NCBI RefSeq assembly: GCF_004217285.1
Contig: NZ_SHKS01000004.1
Coordinates: 1 to 64,000 of the forward strand
Length of the DNA stretch: 64,000 nt
Reading direction: 5' to 3'
DNA from: Streptomyces sp. BK239
GTDB lineage: Bacteria; Actinomycetota; Actinomycetes; Streptomycetales; Streptomycetaceae
Under the pieces are notes generated by a model. That model was given only the letters and a program-made list of their open reading frames with translations, searched no databases and was not told the origin of the DNA. Positions 35,509 through 45,237 of this stretch are shown here, in pieces. How positions within the stretch are numbered: the first letter of the stretch is position 1; each line of letters opens with the position of its first letter. Made by a program: the position numbers and the translations under genes.

Positions 35509-35610
35509 TCTCACCCGGTCTGACCTGCGCCGTTGCCCGCGGTAGCGCGGTGTCGGCCGGATGCTGGGATCCTGGGAGCACCGCTGCCCACGACCTGACG
35601 ACCAGGGGCG

Positions 35611-38349
35611 GTGAACGCCATGGCTGAGCTGGAGGAGAGCGGTGAGAGCGGTACGCGGTCGACGCCGTCGTACGCCGATCCACTGGGAGACCCCTATCTG
35701 CGCACACGGTTCGCCGTCCCGGCACGGCCGCTGACCTTCCTGCGGCGCGAGCGGCTGGTCAAGCATCTCGACCGGGCGCTGGACACGCCGCTGACCATGG
35801 TGAACGGCGCCGCGGGGGCGGGCAAGACCCTGCTGGTCGCCGACTGGGCCGCGGCGCGGCCGGAGTGCCTCGCCTGGCTCACCACCGACGAGGCGGACCA
35901 AGGCCCGGGCATGTTCTGGGCCTACCTCCTCCAGGCGCTGCGCTCCTCCGTGCCGGAGATGCCCGCCGACGTCGGCTGTCCGGCGGACCCGAGCCGCGTG
36001 CCCCACACGCTGCTGACGCGACTCGCCGCCGGACTCAGCGCCCGGGAGCGGCCGGTGACCTTGGTGCTCGACGAGTACGACCGGGTCACCGACCCGGAGA
36101 TCGCGGAGCAGCTGGAGTTCGTCCTGCACCACGCGGGGGGCGGCCTGCGGCTCGTCCTCGTCACGCGCAACGAACCGCTGCTGCCGCTGCACCGCTACCG
36201 GGCGGCGGGCGAACTGACCGAGATCAGGGGCGGGGAGCTGGCGTTCACCCCGCAGGAGACGGCCGAGATGCTGGCCCTGCACGGGCTGCGGCTGCCGGAG
36301 CACGCGGCGCGCACGCTGGTGGAGCGGACCGGCGGCTGGGCCGCGGGGCTGAGACTGTGCGCCATGGCGGCGCTGGAGAGCCCGGATCCGCACACGTACC
36401 TCAAGGAGTTCGAGGCCGACCGCAGCCCCGTCGCGGACTTCCTGCTCGCGGAGGTGCTCAAGCGGCAGAGCGCCGAGACCCAGGACCTGCTGCTGCGGGT
36501 GAGCGTGCTCGACCGTTTCGACCCACAGCTCGCGAACGCGCTGACGCACCGCGGCGACGCCGAGCCCATCCTGAGCGCGCTGGAGCGGGAGAACGCGTTC
36601 GTCGAGCATCTCGGACACGCCTCCTACCGTCTCCACCCCCTGTTCGGGGAGATCCTCCGTGCCCATCTGCGGGTGCGCTCCCCGGGCCTGGAGCCCGTGC
36701 TCCACCAGCGGGCCGCGCGATGGCTCCGCCGCTCCGGACACCTCACCGAGACCCTCACCCACGGTGCGGCCGCGGGGGACTGGGAGTTCAGCGCGCGGGC
36801 CCTGGTCGACGACCTCGCCCTCGGCCAGTTCTTCACCGGTCTGCGCTCCGACGACCTGGCCGAGCTGTTCTCCCGGATGGACCCCGGGGTCAGGAGCACG
36901 GCCACCGACCTCGTCCGGGCGGCCCGCGAACTCGCCCGCGGCGACCTCGACGCCGGCCTGCCCCACCTCGACCGCGCTCGGCGCGGCCTCACGCGGGAAG
37001 ACCCGTCGGCGCAACGCCGGGCCGCCGGAGCGCCGTACGAGGCGGAGCATCCCGCGCTCGACCCGTCCGAGGCGGCGGCCGCCCGGCTCGGCTGCGCCCT
37101 GCTCGAAGCGCTGGCCGCCCGGCTGGCCGGCTCGCCCGACAGGGCCGAGGCGGCGGGGGAGGAAGCGGGGGAACTGCGGACGAAGGTCCCCGGCCCGCTC
37201 CTGGACAGGCATCCGGAACTCTTCGCGCTCCTGCTGACCCACCTGGGCTCGGCCCGGCTGTGGGCCGGCGACTACGACGCCGCCCGCGACGCCCTCGCCG
37301 CGGCGGCCGGCGCGCCCGGCGGCGCCTCGACGGCGCTCCCACGTGAGGACGCCCTCGGCCGCCTCGCCCTGATCGACCACCTGAACGGCTGGCCCGGCAG
37401 GGCCGAACGCAGGGCCAGGGCCGCACTGGCCGAGACGGAGCGCTTCGGCCTGCCCCAGCCGTCCGGCTCCGGCATGGGGCGACTGGTCCTCGCCGCCGTC
37501 GCCGTGGAGCGCGGCGAACCGGCCCGCGCTCAGGCCCTGCTCGACGCGACGGGCGAGGCGCACCCCGCACTGCGGGATCCCGTCATGACGTCCTGCCGCG
37601 CCGCCGTCACCGCCCGTCTGCGTCTCGCGCGCGGTGACGCCCGGGCAGCGCTCCAGGCGGTGGAGTCAGCCGTCCGGGCCGAAGCGGCATCCCCCTGGGC
37701 ATCAGCGCAGCGGGCGCTCGTCGTCGCCGCCGCGCACCTGGCCGAGGGGCGGCCGGACGCCGCCGCCGAACTGCTGCTCGCGGTCTCCGACGACCAGCCG
37801 GCCTGCACCGTGCAGGCGGCACGGTCCCTGCTCGCCGCGGGCCGGCCCGCGGCCGCGGCGGACCTGCTCGACGGACTGCGCCCCGACGACGGCTTCGGCC
37901 CCGCCGTGACCGTACGGGCCACCCTGGTGAGAGCACAGGCCGCCGACGCGGCCGGCGACCCCGCGAGAGCGTGCAGGCTCATCGCCCAGGCCCTCCGCGA
38001 GGCCCGCCGTGAACTGCTGCGCCGCCCCTTCCTGGAGGCCGGGGGGTGGATCCGGCCCCATCTCGACTCGGCGACCCTGCGGCCGTACGCGGCGGGCTGG
38101 CTCCTTCCCGCGAGCGCGAGCACACCCCCGGACGACGCCGACCGGCCGCCCGTCGTCGAGGAGCTCAGCGGCAGGGAACGCGACGTGCTGGCGCGGCTCG
38201 CGCAGATGATGTCCACGGAGGAGATCGCCGGCGACCTCTACGTCTCGGTGAACACCGTCAAGACCCACCTCAAGAGCGCCTACCGCAAGCTGTCGGTGAA
38301 CCGCCGCAACGACGCCGTCCGCCGCGCCCGGGAACTGGGCCTCCTGTGA
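35611..38349 (+). CDS. LuxR-family LAL/MalT-type transcriptional regulator
   Basis: 912 residues. An N-terminal STAND ATPase has Walker A GAAGAGKTLL (~70) and a Walker B-like LVLDEYD (~155). A long helical/TPR-like middle follows, and a C-terminal LuxR HTH (~850-905; LSGRERDVLARLAQMMSTEE, YVSVNTVKTHLKSAYRKL). Such regulators bind an inducer plus ATP and activate nearby catabolic or secondary-metabolism genes. The target is not evident. GTG 35611 and ATG 35620 are both possible starts. Confidence 0.85.
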   Translation: MNAMAELEESGESGTRSTPSYADPLGDPYLRTRFAVPARPLTFLRRERLVKHLDRALDTPLTMVNGAAGAGKTLLVADWAAARPECLAWLTTDEADQGPGMFWAYLLQALRSSVPEMPADVGCPADPSRVPHTLLTRLAAGLSARERPVTLVLDEYDRVTDPEIAEQLEFVLHHAGGGLRLVLVTRNEPLLPLHRYRAAGELTEIRGGELAFTPQETAEMLALHGLRLPEHAARTLVERTGGWAAGLRLCAMAALESPDPHTYLKEFEADRSPVADFLLAEVLKRQSAETQDLLLRVSVLDRFDPQLANALTHRGDAEPILSALERENAFVEHLGHASYRLHPLFGEILRAHLRVRSPGLEPVLHQRAARWLRRSGHLTETLTHGAAAGDWEFSARALVDDLALGQFFTGLRSDDLAELFSRMDPGVRSTATDLVRAARELARGDLDAGLPHLDRARRGLTREDPSAQRRAAGAPYEAEHPALDPSEAAAARLGCALLEALAARLAGSPDRAEAAGEEAGELRTKVPGPLLDRHPELFALLLTHLGSARLWAGDYDAARDALAAAAGAPGGASTALPREDALGRLALIDHLNGWPGRAERRARAALAETERFGLPQPSGSGMGRLVLAAVAVERGEPARAQALLDATGEAHPALRDPVMTSCRAAVTARLRLARGDARAALQAVESAVRAEAASPWASAQRALVVAAAHLAEGRPDAAAELLLAVSDDQPACTVQAARSLLAAGRPAAAADLLDGLRPDDGFGPAVTVRATLVRAQAADAAGDPARACRLIAQALREARRELLRRPFLEAGGWIRPHLDSATLRPYAAGWLLPASASTPPDDADRPPVVEELSGRERDVLARLAQMMSTEEIAGDLYVSVNTVKTHLKSAYRKLSVNRRNDAVRRARELGLL

Positions 38350-38431
38350 CCTGCCCGACCACGGGCCGTCGGCGGTGAGACCGGGCTTCCTCGCTACGAT
38401 CGGCTCGTCGAGGAGGCCAGGGGGTTGTTCG

Positions 38432-38890
38432 GTGGATGCTGACGCGGAGTCGGAGAACGTCCGGAAGTTGCTGACCGGGGCGGAGATCCGCTCGGTCGGT
38501 CGGGCGGCCGGCATGGGCGTGCTGGAACTGACCGGCGCGCACGGCGAGGACATCGGGGTGCACCTTCAGTGCGCCTTCCGGATCGTGCGTGACGACCGGG
38601 TGGTGCTGGGCTCGCGCGACATGTCGTATGTCCGCGGTGGGGCGCGGGAGGACGCGTTCGACACCTTCGACACCCTGTACGACGACCGCGCCGCGATCCT
38701 GAACCGCGTCCTGGCGAAGGCCCGTCCGACGGTTCGGTCCGTACACCAGGGTGTGGCGGGGGCCCTGACCGTCGAGGCTGCCCACGGCTTCGGCGTCCAG
38801 GCCTTCCCCGACCGCTCCGGCGGTGAGGAGTCCTGGCGCGCACTGGTCCGCGGCGGCCCGCACTACGGCTATCCGGCTGGTCTGGTCTGA
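38432..38890 (+). CDS. Hypothetical protein (DUF6188-like)
   Basis: 152 residues, soluble and acidic. The LTGAEIRSVGRAAGMGVLEL and GVHLQCAFRIV segments suggest the small beta-rich DUF6188-type family common in Streptomyces, with no known function. GTG 38432 has a GGGGG Shine-Dalgarno-like run 7 nt upstream. It follows the LuxR gene by 82 nt. Confidence 0.6.
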   Translation: MDADAESENVRKLLTGAEIRSVGRAAGMGVLELTGAHGEDIGVHLQCAFRIVRDDRVVLGSRDMSYVRGGAREDAFDTFDTLYDDRAAILNRVLAKARPTVRSVHQGVAGALTVEAAHGFGVQAFPDRSGGEESWRALVRGGPHYGYPAGLV

Positions 38891-39103
38891 GCCTCCCCGG
38901 GCGATGGCCGGATCAGCGCGGCGGCATGCCGACCGATCGGCCGCTCCTCTGCGATCACCTGCCGCGCGGCTTCAGGCTCGCCCGTTACGGGTGAGGCACC
39001 CGACGGGCCTCTGGGCTGCGATGAAAGTGGCAGCCGGTCGGTGTGGTCGCTGCCGGACGCCACCTCCTCCGGCGTCCAGGGCCGACTCGGCGAGGTGGAC
39101 GAC

Positions 39104-40705
39104 GTGAAACGCTGGCGGGCACTGATCGTCCTGGGCACGGCCCAGTTCCTGATGGTCCTGGACACCTCCGTCATGAACGTCTCCATCAGCCGGCTGGTGG
39201 AGGACTTCGACACCGAGGTGACCGCCATCCAGGCCGTCATCACCCTGTACGCGCTGGTCATGGCGGCCTTCATGATCATCGGGGGTCGCTTCGGAGACGT
39301 CCTCGGACGCCGGCGCGTCTTCCTCCTCGGCCTGGGCGTCTACGCCACGGGCTCGGCCCTGACCGCCGTCGCGCCCACCCTCTGGGTCCTCGCCCTGGGC
39401 TGGTCCGTCATCGAGGGGCTCGGCGCCGCCCTGGTCCTGCCGGCGATGGCGGCCCTCGTCGCCGAGTCCTACCGCGGCCGGGACAGGGCCGTCGCCTACG
39501 GAGTCATCGGGGGCCTCGCCGGTGCGGGGATCGCCGTCGGACCACTGCTGGGCGGCTGGGTGACGACGTACCTCACCTGGCGGCTGGTCTTCGCGGGGGA
39601 GGTCGTGGTCGTCCTCGTCGTCCTGTGCTTCCGCCGGGCGATCACGGAGACGCCCCGGGCCGGGACGCACCCCCGGCTGGACGGCGTAGGGGCCGCGCTG
39701 TCGGCCGCGGGGCTCGCCCTCGGCGTGCTCGGCGTCCTGCAGAGCAGCACCTGGGGCTGGGTGGAGCCCCGCAACCCGCCCTTCACCGTCCTGGGCTTCG
39801 CCCCCACCCTGTTCGTCATCGGCGCCGGCGTGGCCGTCCTGGCCGGCTTCGTGCGCTGGGAACGGCGGCGGGAGGCCCAGGGCACGGACCCCCTCGTCCA
39901 CCTCCCGCTGCTGCGCCGGCCCGCGCTGCGTTCCGGCCTGATGGTCCTGCTGAGCCAGAACCTCATCCTCCTCGGACTGTTCTTCACCATCCCCCTCTAC
40001 CTCCAGGTGGTGCAGGGCTTCGACGCCTTCGAGACGGGCCTGCGGCTGCTGCCGGTGTCCGTGACGATGTTGGCGGCCTCCCTGGGCGCCGCCCCGCTCG
40101 GGCGGAAGATGGGGCCGCGCGCGGTGGTGCGGCTCGCCCTGACCGTCCTGACCGGGGCCATCGCCTGGCTGCTGGCCACGATCGAACCGGCCGTCGACGA
40201 CGCCCAGTTCGCCTGGGCGATGGCCCTGCTGGGGCTGGGTATGGGACTGCTGGCCTCGCAGCTCGGGAACGTCGTCCAGTCCAGCGTCGGCGAAGCGGAA
40301 CGCAGTGAGGTCGGCGGGCTGCAGTTCACCGCGCAGAACCTGGGCTCGGCCCTGGGCACCGCGCTCATCGGATCGATACTCATCGGCGCCCTGGCCCACG
40401 CCTTCACCGCGCACGTGGAGGACGACCCGCGCCTGTCGGAGGAGGCCCGCCGGCAGACCGGCGTAGCCCTGGAGGCCGGCATCAGCTTCGTGCCGACGGA
40501 GCAGGTCCGCTCGGCCGCCGAGCGGGCCGGGCTGCCCCCGGCCGAGGTGGACGCCGTCGCCGACTCCTACGCCGCCGCGCAGCTCGACGGCCTCAAGGCG
40601 GCGATCCTCGCGGCCGGCGGCATCACCCTGGCGAGCTTCCTCGTCACCTCGCACCTGCCGACCCGAGGGCCGGCCGCCCGTGACCGTTCCGCCGCGGCAC
40701 GGTGA
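39104..40705 (+). CDS. MFS transporter, DHA2 (14-TM) drug-export type
   Basis: 533 residues with about fourteen membrane helices. It starts ALIVLGTAQFLMVLDTSVMN, with the motif-C-like region GVIGGLAGAGIAVGPLLGG (~150) and loop motif GGRFGDVLGRRRVFLLG (~65). The DHA2 family exports drugs or organic cations by proton antiport. GTG 39104 has GAGG 8 nt upstream. No TetR or MarR regulator is adjacent. Confidence 0.85.
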   Translation: MKRWRALIVLGTAQFLMVLDTSVMNVSISRLVEDFDTEVTAIQAVITLYALVMAAFMIIGGRFGDVLGRRRVFLLGLGVYATGSALTAVAPTLWVLALGWSVIEGLGAALVLPAMAALVAESYRGRDRAVAYGVIGGLAGAGIAVGPLLGGWVTTYLTWRLVFAGEVVVVLVVLCFRRAITETPRAGTHPRLDGVGAALSAAGLALGVLGVLQSSTWGWVEPRNPPFTVLGFAPTLFVIGAGVAVLAGFVRWERRREAQGTDPLVHLPLLRRPALRSGLMVLLSQNLILLGLFFTIPLYLQVVQGFDAFETGLRLLPVSVTMLAASLGAAPLGRKMGPRAVVRLALTVLTGAIAWLLATIEPAVDDAQFAWAMALLGLGMGLLASQLGNVVQSSVGEAERSEVGGLQFTAQNLGSALGTALIGSILIGALAHAFTAHVEDDPRLSEEARRQTGVALEAGISFVPTEQVRSAAERAGLPPAEVDAVADSYAAAQLDGLKAAILAAGGITLASFLVTSHLPTRGPAARDRSAAAR

Positions 40706-40756
40706 CCTGGGCTACCGATCAGATGTTCCTGCTCCGCCGACCCCATGGAGGCCGGG

Positions 40757-41275
40757 ATGTCCGACGCCGGACCCGCCACGGCGCGCACGCGCCGCGTCGA
40801 ACGCCGGGCCCACGCCGACTACACGGGCGGCGTGTACGGATCCATGCTGGCCGCCTCGGTGATCGTCGGGGCGGGCAGCCTGGGGTCGTTCCCCCGCCTG
40901 GAACTCGTGCTCCTGCTCCTGCTCACCGGTCTGTCGTTCTGGATCGCGCACGTCCACGCCCAGCTGTTCGGCGCGCGCCTGGCCCAGCGGAACCCCGGAC
41001 GGCACGTCGTGCTGCGGGTGTGCCGCGAGGAGTGGCCCATCGTCAAGGCCGCGGTGCCGCCGGCCGTCGCCGTGGCGGTCAGCCCGCTGCTGGGCCTCGG
41101 CCTGCCGGGCACGCTCTGGCTGGCGCTCTCCGTGGCCGTGGCCGGGCAGGTGGGCTGGTCGTCGGCGGCGGCCCGTCGAGCCGGAGCGCCGTGGCGCATG
41201 GTGGCCCTCTCCGCGTCGGTCAATCTGCTGCTCGGACTGCTGATCATCGCGTTCAAGCTGATCGTGACGCACTGA
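40757..41275 (+). CDS. Hypothetical four-helix membrane protein
   Basis: 172 residues. A basic N-terminus (RTRRVERRAHADYTGGVYGS) precedes four hydrophobic segments (LAASVIVGAG, LVLLLLLTGLSFWIAH, AVAVAVSPLLGLGL, LLGLLIIAFKLIV). The HVHAQLFGARLA stretch is conserved in similar actinobacterial proteins. GGAGG 5 nt upstream fixes ATG 40757. It lies 51 nt after the MFS gene, possibly in the same operon. Function is unknown. Confidence 0.72.
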   Translation: MSDAGPATARTRRVERRAHADYTGGVYGSMLAASVIVGAGSLGSFPRLELVLLLLLTGLSFWIAHVHAQLFGARLAQRNPGRHVVLRVCREEWPIVKAAVPPAVAVAVSPLLGLGLPGTLWLALSVAVAGQVGWSSAAARRAGAPWRMVALSASVNLLLGLLIIAFKLIVTH

Positions 41276-41393
41276 GGCGCCGAGCGCGGCGGCCAATCAC
41301 CTGTACGGGGTGAGGTCCCGTCGGCCGGTTCTGGCGGACCATCGCAGGGTAAGGGCGCGGTTCGCCTGTCCCAGGCCATCCGGGGAGCAGCAG

Positions 41394-41600
41394 ATGCGCT
41401 ATGAGATCCGCGTCGACGGACATATGTCCGAGACGCTGACCAGGGCCTTCCCGGAGCTGGACCATGTGGTGATGTCCGGTCAGACGGTCCTGTTCGGTCA
41501 CGTGATCGACGAGGCGCACCTGTACGGCCTGCTCGCCCGCTGCCAGTCGCTCGGGCTGAGGGTGCTGGAGATGCGGCAGCTGCCGGAGTCCGGGGCGTGA
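41394..41600 (+). CDS. Small conserved hypothetical protein
   Basis: 68 residues, MRYEIRVDGHMSETLTRAFP ... LLARCQSLGLRVLEMRQLP. It looks like a compact alpha/beta ferredoxin-like domain and is repeatedly seen as a stand-alone Streptomyces protein. GGGGAG 6 nt upstream supports ATG 41394. Function is unknown. Confidence 0.72.
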   Translation: MRYEIRVDGHMSETLTRAFPELDHVVMSGQTVLFGHVIDEAHLYGLLARCQSLGLRVLEMRQLPESGA

Positions 41601-41999
41601 GGGGGTCCCCGGCGGGGCGGCAGGGGGGTACGGACTTGGGGTAAGGGGGCCACCGGGGCTTCCGGAGCGACCGGAGCGACCGGGGCTTCCGGAGCGGTCT
41701 GAGCGGCCGGGCGGGGCACGGGGACTTGAGCGGCGGCTTCCTGTGGACTGACGGCGGGCTCGGCCTGCGCCTCGCAGCGGGCTCCGTGCGGCCTGCCGGG
41801 GGCCCGGCGGCCTGGCGGGCGGGTGGGTCGCCCAGCGCCGGTCGGGGCTCGCGGCTGGTCGGCCCGCGCATGCGCTCGGCGGCCTCGCGGCGGGGGCCCG
41901 TTCCTCGCGGTGAGTCGGCGTGCGCGCAGGGTCTTCCCGTGCGCGAGCCCGTGCGCGAGCAGGGTCCCCGCCGGTGTCTCCGTTGTCTCAGCCGGTGTC
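41601..41999. repeat. Repeat-rich intergenic region
   Basis: No gene is seen. ACCGGGGCTTCCGGAGCG occurs at 41652-41669 and 41679-41696 (27-bp period), with partial GGAGCGACC copies between. Further on, GTGCGCGAGC and GCCGGTGTCTC are each repeated near 41940-42000. It lies between tail-to-tail genes and probably carries no promoter. Confidence 0.55.
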
Positions 42000-43403
42000 T
42001 CAGAGGCTTTCGGCGCGTACCCTGCCGGCGCTGACAGCGGCTCCCAGCGCCTCGAAGTCCCGGTCGTTCTGGTCCGCGTAGGCCTGACCGAACCCGGCGA
42101 GGGCCCGGTCGAAACGGTCGCTGCCGCCCAGGTAGGCGGCGATCGCGATCGGGTCGCCGGACCGGGCGTGGGCCCGTGCCAGACAGGACCCGCACAACCG
42201 CGCGAACAGCCGGAGCAGGCCCGGGTCCATCGTCTCCGGCCGGGCGATGCCCTTCCAGTCCCGCAGCTGCCGTACGTAGAAGTCCCGGTCGTGTCCGTCC
42301 AGGCCCGCGGCTCTGGTCCAGCCCAGGAAGATGTCGCTGGACGTCTGGATCAGCCGCTGCCCCGACACCACCCGGCGGCCCTGGTTGTCGTACCGCTCAC
42401 CGCTCGTGTGGGCGGCGAGGACCGACTCCTGCGCCTCCTTCGCCTGGAGCAGCAGCGGGTCCTCCTCGTCGCGGCCGAGCATCAGCACGATCCAGCAGCG
42501 GGTGCCGACGCTGCCGACGCCGACCACCTTGCGGGCCACGTCGACCAGGCGGTAGCGGCGCAGCAGGTGACGGCGCTCCGACGACAGCGTCCGCGCGTAC
42601 CCGTCCAGCACGGCCAGCAGGTTCTTCTCCTCCTCGGCGGGGTCGCTCGTCAGATCCCGCAGCGGGGTGATCAGCGGCGGGTCCGGGGTGATGCGCCGGC
42701 CCTCGGCGGTCACCCGGGTGAGCTTCTCGTACGCCTGGAGATAGGTGCGCGTCCGGGCGCGCGCCGTCGCCTCGGCGGTGCGCCGCTTGGCCTTGCGGTC
42801 CATCGACGAGGCCAGCAGCTCGCGTATCCGGTCGGCGTCGTCCTGCGCGTACCAGATGTCCAGGGTGCGCATGCCGGCGAACTCCCGCATCCGCTGCCGG
42901 TACGCCTTCACGCAGGTGTGTACCGCGGCGTTCTGCTCCGCCTCGGAGAAGCCGTTGGCCCGGGCGGCGATCACGAAGCTCGCGGCCAGCCGCTTGACGT
43001 CCCACTCGAAGGGGCCGCTGTGGGTCTCGTCGAAGTCGTTGATGTCGAAGACGAGATGCCGCTCGGGTGAGGCCAGCAGCCGGAAGTTGAGCAGGTGGGC
43101 GTCTCCGCAGAGCTGCACGGTCAGTCCGGTGTTCGGCACCGGTCCCAGGTCGGTCGCCATGATCGACGCGGCGCCGCGGTAGAAGCGGAACGGGGACTCG
43201 AGCATGCGGCCGTAACGCACCGGTACCAACTCCGGCACGCGGGAGGCGGACTGACGCTCTATCACCTCCACGGGGTCGGGCCGGTCCGGTTGCGCCTCGA
43301 ACCAGCCGTGGCACGAGCGCGGCGCCCGCGCGCGGGCGTTCCTGCCGTACGCGGCTCGCTCGTCCGGTGCCAGAGAGGTGGTGAACACACTCGGTAGGGC
43401 CAT
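42000..43403 (-). CDS. DUF2252 family protein
   Basis: 467 residues across the DUF2252 domain. Motifs LCGDAHLLNFRLL (~105), VFDINDFDETHSGPFEWDVK (~130) and a C-terminal CLARAHARSGD resemble the phosphotransferase (APH/HipA-like) fold, so kinase activity is possible but unproven. AGGAGG 8 nt upstream supports ATG 43403. It is single and divergent from the HdeD gene. Confidence 0.85.
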   Translation of the reverse strand: MALPSVFTTSLAPDERAAYGRNARARAPRSCHGWFEAQPDRPDPVEVIERQSASRVPELVPVRYGRMLESPFRFYRGAASIMATDLGPVPNTGLTVQLCGDAHLLNFRLLASPERHLVFDINDFDETHSGPFEWDVKRLAASFVIAARANGFSEAEQNAAVHTCVKAYRQRMREFAGMRTLDIWYAQDDADRIRELLASSMDRKAKRRTAEATARARTRTYLQAYEKLTRVTAEGRRITPDPPLITPLRDLTSDPAEEEKNLLAVLDGYARTLSSERRHLLRRYRLVDVARKVVGVGSVGTRCWIVLMLGRDEEDPLLLQAKEAQESVLAAHTSGERYDNQGRRVVSGQRLIQTSSDIFLGWTRAAGLDGHDRDFYVRQLRDWKGIARPETMDPGLLRLFARLCGSCLARAHARSGDPIAIAAYLGGSDRFDRALAGFGQAYADQNDRDFEALGAAVSAGRVRAESL

Positions 43404-43585
43404 GACCGCAACCTCCTGGACGCGTCCCCGGGCCTCCACCTCACCGCCGCCGGGCCGCGCGCGGATCACCCGCGGCGGGTGACCCGGCGGCGGACGGCGG
43501 GCGGGACGCTGGCGGGGCAAAGGTCACCGCCGTACAGCGCCCCGCCGGGGTCCCCGAACGCTCGCCGCCCACGCGAGGAGGAGCC

Positions 43586-44320
43586 ATGACCGAGCCGCGT
43601 CAACCGGCCCCGCAGTACCCGCCCGGCGGGGTGCCCGCCGGAGGGTCGCAAGGAGCGCCGCCTGCGGGTGCGGCGGGGGCCGAGGCATATGGGGCCGCGG
43701 GGACCGGCGCGCTGGGGACGGGCGGTGAGGCGTGGGGCGCCGGGGGAGGAGCTGCGGGGGATCCCGCTCAGTTTCTGGCCGTCCTCGGGCGCTCGTGGCT
43801 GTGGATCCTCGGTTCCGCGATCGCCACGCTCGTGCCGGGCGTCATCGTCCTCGTCTGGCCGGAAGGGACCCTCCACGTCCTGGCCGTCCTCATCGGGCTC
43901 TACCTCCTGGCGGCCGGTGTGTTCCGGTTCGTCGGGGCCTTCGCGCGGGACGATCACGGCGAACGGCTGCCGGGGCTCCTCCTCGCCGTGCTGTACGTGC
44001 TCGGCGGTGTGCTGTGTCTGCGCAACCCGCTGCAGACCATCGCCGCCCTGTCGCTGATCGTCGGCGCGGTCTGGCTGGTGTCGGGCATCGTCACCCTCTT
44101 CACGGCCGTCGCCGCCAAGAACCTGCCCCACCGCGGCATCGTCATCGCCGCCGCCGCCCTAGCCGTCGTCGCGGGCGTCGTCGTACTGGCGCTGCCCACC
44201 GAGTCGGCCCGGGCACTGACCCGGCTGCTCGGCCTGTGGCTCGTCCTGCTGGGGCTGGTCGAGGTCGTGATCGCCTTCGCGTGGCGCGCTGCTGTACGCC
44301 GGTCGGGCGCTACGGGGTGA
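43586..44320 (+). CDS. HdeD/DUF308 family membrane protein
   Basis: 244 residues. A ~60-residue Gly/Ala/Pro-rich cytoplasmic leader precedes six membrane helices of the HdeD type (LAVLIGLYLLAAGVFRFVGA, LLAVLYVLGGVLCLRNP). E. coli HdeD contributes to acid resistance; the role here is unknown. GAGGAGG before ATG 43586. Confidence 0.85.
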   Translation: MTEPRQPAPQYPPGGVPAGGSQGAPPAGAAGAEAYGAAGTGALGTGGEAWGAGGGAAGDPAQFLAVLGRSWLWILGSAIATLVPGVIVLVWPEGTLHVLAVLIGLYLLAAGVFRFVGAFARDDHGERLPGLLLAVLYVLGGVLCLRNPLQTIAALSLIVGAVWLVSGIVTLFTAVAAKNLPHRGIVIAAAALAVVAGVVVLALPTESARALTRLLGLWLVLLGLVEVVIAFAWRAAVRRSGATG

Positions 44321-44696
44321 CACGGCTCGCCGTGGCCGGCGTGAGCGCGCGCCGCGTGCTCGACCGTCCTGCGCGCTGCCCGCTTGCTTTTCACCTGGTG
44401 TGCAGCTTCGGGTTGCCTCCTGCGGTCCCCTCCCGCCGACTGAGGCACCCGACCGGGCCCGACGGTCGGAGCGCCGTGCCCTGCCGCGCCGGGGCGAGGG
44501 AAACCGAACCGCACCGCGCCCGGGCGAGCGGCGCCGAACCGCACCCCGCCCCACCCCGCTGTGCCGCAGGCGGAGCGCATCATCACCCGTCCCGGGTGAG
44601 GCGGCCGCCGCTTGCCGTGCGCACGCTGAGAACCAGACGCACCCCGCATGGGGGCCCCGCCCGTGTACGGGCCGAGGCCCGGAACGGAGAACGGAC
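44321..44696. other. Intergenic region
   Basis: 376 bases without a credible gene. A CGAACCGCACC unit occurs twice (about 44506 and 44530) in GC-rich DNA. It presumably includes the promoter of the SHOCT gene. Confidence 0.4.
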
Positions 44697-45128
44697 ATGA
44701 GTGCGCAGACGTACCTCGCCTACGACTATCCACTGCTGAGCGCCTTCTGGACCATGCTGGTGTTCTTCCTGTGGATCATGTGGTTCGTGCTGCTCTTCCG
44801 GGTCGTCATGGACATCTTCCGCGACGACAAGCTGAGCGGCGGCGCCAAGGCCGGCTGGCTGATCTTCACGATCCTCCTGCCGTTCCTCGGCGTGTTCGTC
44901 TACGTGATCGTCCGCGGCAAGAACATGGGCCGCCGTGAGGCGGAGCAGGCACGCGCCCAGCAGCAGGCGTTCGACAGCTACATCCGCGAGACCGCCAAGG
45001 GCGCCGACGCGGGCACGAGCAGCGTCGACGAACTCGCCCGGCTCTCCGAGATCCGCGCGCGCGGCGACATCACGGACGAGGAGTTCCGCAAGGCCAAGCA
45101 ACTGGTCCTGAGCGGCTCACACAACTGA
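44697..45128 (+). CDS. PLD-nuclease-N-like membrane protein with SHOCT domain
   Basis: 143 residues. Two membrane helices (~15-40 and ~52-75; WLIFTILLPFLGVFVYVIVR) form a PLDc_N-type hairpin. A charged linker and a C-terminal SHOCT motif (DELARLSEIRARGDITDEEF) follow. Such proteins are common envelope-stress-associated membrane proteins without known activity. GGAG precedes ATG 44697. It is followed by a 20-bp-period repeat and the DUF7144 gene. Confidence 0.82.
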   Translation: MSAQTYLAYDYPLLSAFWTMLVFFLWIMWFVLLFRVVMDIFRDDKLSGGAKAGWLIFTILLPFLGVFVYVIVRGKNMGRREAEQARAQQQAFDSYIRETAKGADAGTSSVDELARLSEIRARGDITDEEFRKAKQLVLSGSHN

Positions 45129-45142
45129 CCGAAGACCCACCG

Positions 45143-45206
45143 GCACCGAAGCGACCTGCACCGATCGAGTCCGACTCGCACCGATCGACGAAGACCTGCA
45201 CCGATC
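45143..45206 (+). repeat. Three iteron-like repeats with 20-bp period
   Basis: GCACCGATC(GA) occurs at 45158, 45178 and 45198, exactly two helical turns apart, with a partial copy GCACCGA at 45143. They occupy the spacer between the SHOCT and DUF7144 genes. Confidence 0.75.
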
Positions 45207-45237
45207 CGCACGACCGTCACCGAATCGAGGCACCGGC

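Noticed and set aside
33352..37563. 1403-codon minus-strand frame spanning PhzF and opposite the SDR and LuxR genes
   Set aside because: Only the last 274 codons encode a real protein (PhzF). The upstream part mirrors two well-supported plus-strand genes.
41652..41696. Possible minisatellite or attachment site
   Set aside because: Only two full copies of an 18-bp GC-rich unit are present, with no integrase or tRNA nearby.
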